Origin: an uncultured Porphyromonadaceae bacterium
Lineage (GTDB): Bacteria > Bacteroidota > Bacteroidia > Bacteroidales > Muribaculaceae
Assembly (NCBI GenBank): GCA_947174735.1
Contig: CAMWKC010000076.1
Coordinates: 1 to 8,855 of the forward strand
DNA length: 8,855 bases
Direction: 5' to 3'
The position numbers were made by a program, and so were the translations under genes. Shown piece after piece: positions 7,772 to 8,855 of the stretch (position 1 is its first letter; every line of letters starts with the position of its first letter). A model generated the notes under the pieces. That model did no database searches. It was not told where the DNA came from and saw nothing but the letters and a program-made list of their open reading frames with translations.

Positions 7772-8281
7772 CTACTGTTTTACCCAGATTAATTTATCAG
7801 TATCATATCCTCGTCTTTTTGCTTCAGTCAGAATCTGAGTCTTTATTTCATCGGAGATTTGCGGAGTGCGTGATAAAATCCACAGATAGTCATCGCTACC
7901 GCTTCCTACAAGAGCGTATTTATAGTCATCATCAATGAGCATGATACGATAGTCGGAGTAAAAAGGTCCCCAGAATGAAACACGAAGCAGAGAGGGTATG
8001 TCTGTAAGCTTGGCAACGCCCTTTGCTTCAGAATATTTTCCATTTTTTATTCCCGTATTCAGTACATCAACCTTTCCATCTTCACGAAGAACGTAGCTTG
8101 CCTTGGTCTGTTCCATACCGCGCTCAAATTTATGGTCGAAACGTGCAATTTCATACCAGTTACCTAAAAAGCGATTCAGGTCAAAGTTAATAACGGAGGA
8201 ATTGTTTACTGTTAGTTTGCTGCATCCTACAAGTATACAAAGCAGCACGGATAAGTTAATCATCTTTTTCATGTTGCTCAT
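7772..8281 (-). CDS. Blc-like bacterial lipocalin, lipoprotein
   Basis: The 169-residue product starts with a short lipoprotein signal whose lipobox is LVGC (Cys20), so the mature protein would be lipidated. The lipocalin fold signature is clear: the GxW motif in FLGNWYEIARFDHKFERG (38-55), a middle strand FWGPFYSDYRIMLID (103-117), YALVGSG (122-128) and YLWILSRTP (132-140), all in the order seen in E. coli Blc (about 177 residues). Blc-type lipocalins bind lysophospholipids or fatty acids and act in membrane stress. The residues after Cys (SKLTVNN) lack the acidic stretch that sends many Bacteroidota lipoproteins to the surface, so periplasmic orientation is inferred. The start could be Met1 (8281) or Met4 (8272); Met4 gives a more usual MKK lipoprotein start. 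No clear TAnnTTTG promoter was seen upstream on this strand. Confidence 0.9.
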   Translation of the reverse strand: MSNMKKMINLSVLLCILVGCSKLTVNNSSVINFDLNRFLGNWYEIARFDHKFERGMEQTKASYVLREDGKVDVLNTGIKNGKYSEAKGVAKLTDIPSLLRVSFWGPFYSDYRIMLIDDDYKYALVGSGSDDYLWILSRTPQISDEIKTQILTEAKRRGYDTDKLIWVKQ

Positions 8282-8407
8282 ATTTTTATCTATACTAATG
8301 TTGTCTTATTAACAATCATTGCGCTAAAAAATATTTATCCTGTAATAATTTACTGTTTTTATTGCTTTTTAATAAGAATTGTAAAAGCTCACTATCGTTT
8401 TAATCGT

Positions 8408-8440
8408 AAGTTTATGCATTTACTTTACTGAAGTTTATGC
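8408..8440. repeat. Direct repeat in the divergent intergenic region
   Basis: aagtttatgc occurs exactly at 8408-8417 and 8431-8440, 23 bp apart start to start, or about two DNA turns. It lies in the 255-bp AT-rich region (8282-8536) between the minus-strand lipocalin gene and the plus-strand gene at 8537. The spacing suits a regulator that binds one face of the helix, but chance is possible in AT-rich DNA. Confidence 0.35.
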
Positions 8441-8483
8441 TCAATAACATCTCCTCGAACTTCATATAAAAAATAATGATGGC

Positions 8484-8502
8484 TAAATTTGTGTTCAAAT
8501 TT
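8484..8502 (+). promoter_or_regulatory. -7-like element within a small dyad, upstream of the gene at 8537
   Basis: TAAATTTG (8484-8491) matches TAnnTTTG, and with CAAATTTA (8496-8503) forms an 8-bp inverted repeat around TGTT. No TTTG stands at the matching -33 position. Alternatively, the TTTG at 8488-8491 could itself be a -33 element for a weak -7 near 8511. Either choice gives a leader of about 10-40 nt before the ATG. Confidence 0.35.
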
Positions 8503-8536
8503 AAGTGTCTTAGACATTTGACAATCAAAATACCCT

Positions 8537-8769
8537 ATGAATCAATCTGATCATAACTGTCAAGAACAGGAGATACCTTCGGTCTATTTCAATAATATCA
8601 TACATCGAGATGTCCGGCCGATAACTGTCGAAGAACTTGATGCAGTTACTATTGATGAATTTAACCGTCAGGTAAAATTAGCGACCGACAATGAAGCTGA
8701 TTTGGCTGTAAAGCGTGTGAGGTATCTTATTCCCTATATTCTCCAGAATATCGATTGGGAAACATACGC
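8537..8769 (+). CDS. Unrecognised protein, 3' truncated by contig end
   Basis: The ATG at 8537 opens a frame with about 78 genuine residues. The N-terminus is polar (MNQSDHNCQEQEIPSVYF), with no signal peptide. It is followed by a predicted mostly helical stretch, including RPITVEELDAVTIDEFNRQV and then VKRVRYLIPYILQNIDW. I do not recognise a family. The frame appears to stop at 8807-8809, but codons from 8770 on are adapter sequence: the residues CLLYTTPSPRDS are the familiar translation of the Nextera adapter and not part of the protein. True length and function are unknown. It is divergent from the lipocalin gene across a 255-bp gap. Confidence 0.6.
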
Positions 8770-8855
8770 CTGTCTCTTATACACAACACCTAGCCCACGA
8801 GACTCCTGAGCATAGCGTAAGGAGTGTACTTGATGTAAAAAAAAATGAGGGGGGG
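8770..8855 (+). other. Illumina Nextera adapter read-through (non-genomic artefact)
   Basis: Bases 8770-8785 (ctgtctcttatacaca) equal the Tn5 mosaic end as read into a Nextera adapter. Positions 8786-8803 continue into the read-2 adapter, ending agcccacgagac; over the whole 34 bases I count three mismatches. Bases 8804-8811 (tcctgagc) equal a standard Nextera i7 index (N704 as I recall). Bases 8812-8835 match the P7 flow-cell tail at about 14 of 24 positions, as expected from low-quality read ends. A nine-base poly-A run and a final G-run follow; the G-run is typical of two-colour Illumina chemistry after the template ends. This part should be trimmed. Confidence 0.96.

Noticed and set aside
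8103..8312. Plus-strand open frame of 69 codons overlapping the lipocalin gene
   Set aside because: It lies opposite a clear lipocalin coding sequence, and its hydrophobic end only mirrors the lipoprotein signal region.
8770..8809. Apparent C-terminal end CLLYTTPSPRDS of the last gene
   Set aside because: It is a translation of Nextera adapter sequence and not a real protein end.
8837..8855. Poly-A and poly-G runs as a biological low-complexity or regulatory tract
   Set aside because: They follow adapter sequence and match the expected read-end artefact of Illumina chemistry.

Overview
The window looks like the end of a metagenomic or draft-genome contig from a gut-type Bacteroidales bacterium, possibly Muribaculaceae or a Prevotella relative; the family is inferred. 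The evidence is consistent: promoters match the Bacteroidota form (TTTG, about 17-20 bp, then TAnnTTTG), a large secreted protein ends in a T9SS-like C-terminal domain, and a TPR/transmembrane/AraC-HTH regulator is present. Base composition is moderately AT-rich and intergenic gaps are short and very AT-rich.

Layout. (1) Bases 1-1599 (+) hold the 3' part of a membrane-anchored regulator with helical TPR-like repeats outside the membrane and an AraC-type DNA-binding domain inside; its 5' end is cut off by the window. (2) A 154-bp gap carries a 34-bp dyad, a third copy of its GTCTAA half-site, and a good promoter. (3) Bases 1754-5113 (+) encode a secreted 1119-residue protein: a beta-propeller-like N-terminus, two copies of a three-domain unit (Ig-like, Fn3-like, jelly-roll-like), then a sorting-type C-terminus. 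A strong terminator follows. (4) Bases 5293-6300 (+) encode a WYL-domain transcriptional regulator with its own near-ideal promoter. (5) Bases 6374-7630 (+) encode an RtcB-type RNA ligase with all expected metal and guanylylation residues; a -7 element just upstream shows that the start is the ATG and not an earlier in-frame GTG. (6) A hairpin at 7667-7699 lies between convergent genes. (7) Bases 7772-8281 (-) encode a Blc-like lipocalin lipoprotein. (8) A 255-bp divergent intergenic region leads to an unrecognised gene starting at 8537.

The last 86 bases (8770-8855) are not genomic. They are Illumina Nextera read-through: the transposase mosaic end, the read-2 adapter, an 8-base index, a degraded P7 tail, then poly-A and poly-G. 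The last gene is therefore truncated by the assembly, and its apparent stop codon is an artefact.

Functionally I see two likely regulator-target pairs: the membrane regulator with the secreted protein next to it, and the WYL regulator with the RNA ligase. The second would be an RNA-repair module with a WYL sensor in place of the RtcR regulator known from E. coli. I found no CRISPR array, insertion sequence, tRNA or rRNA, and no clear evidence of a wholly new system.
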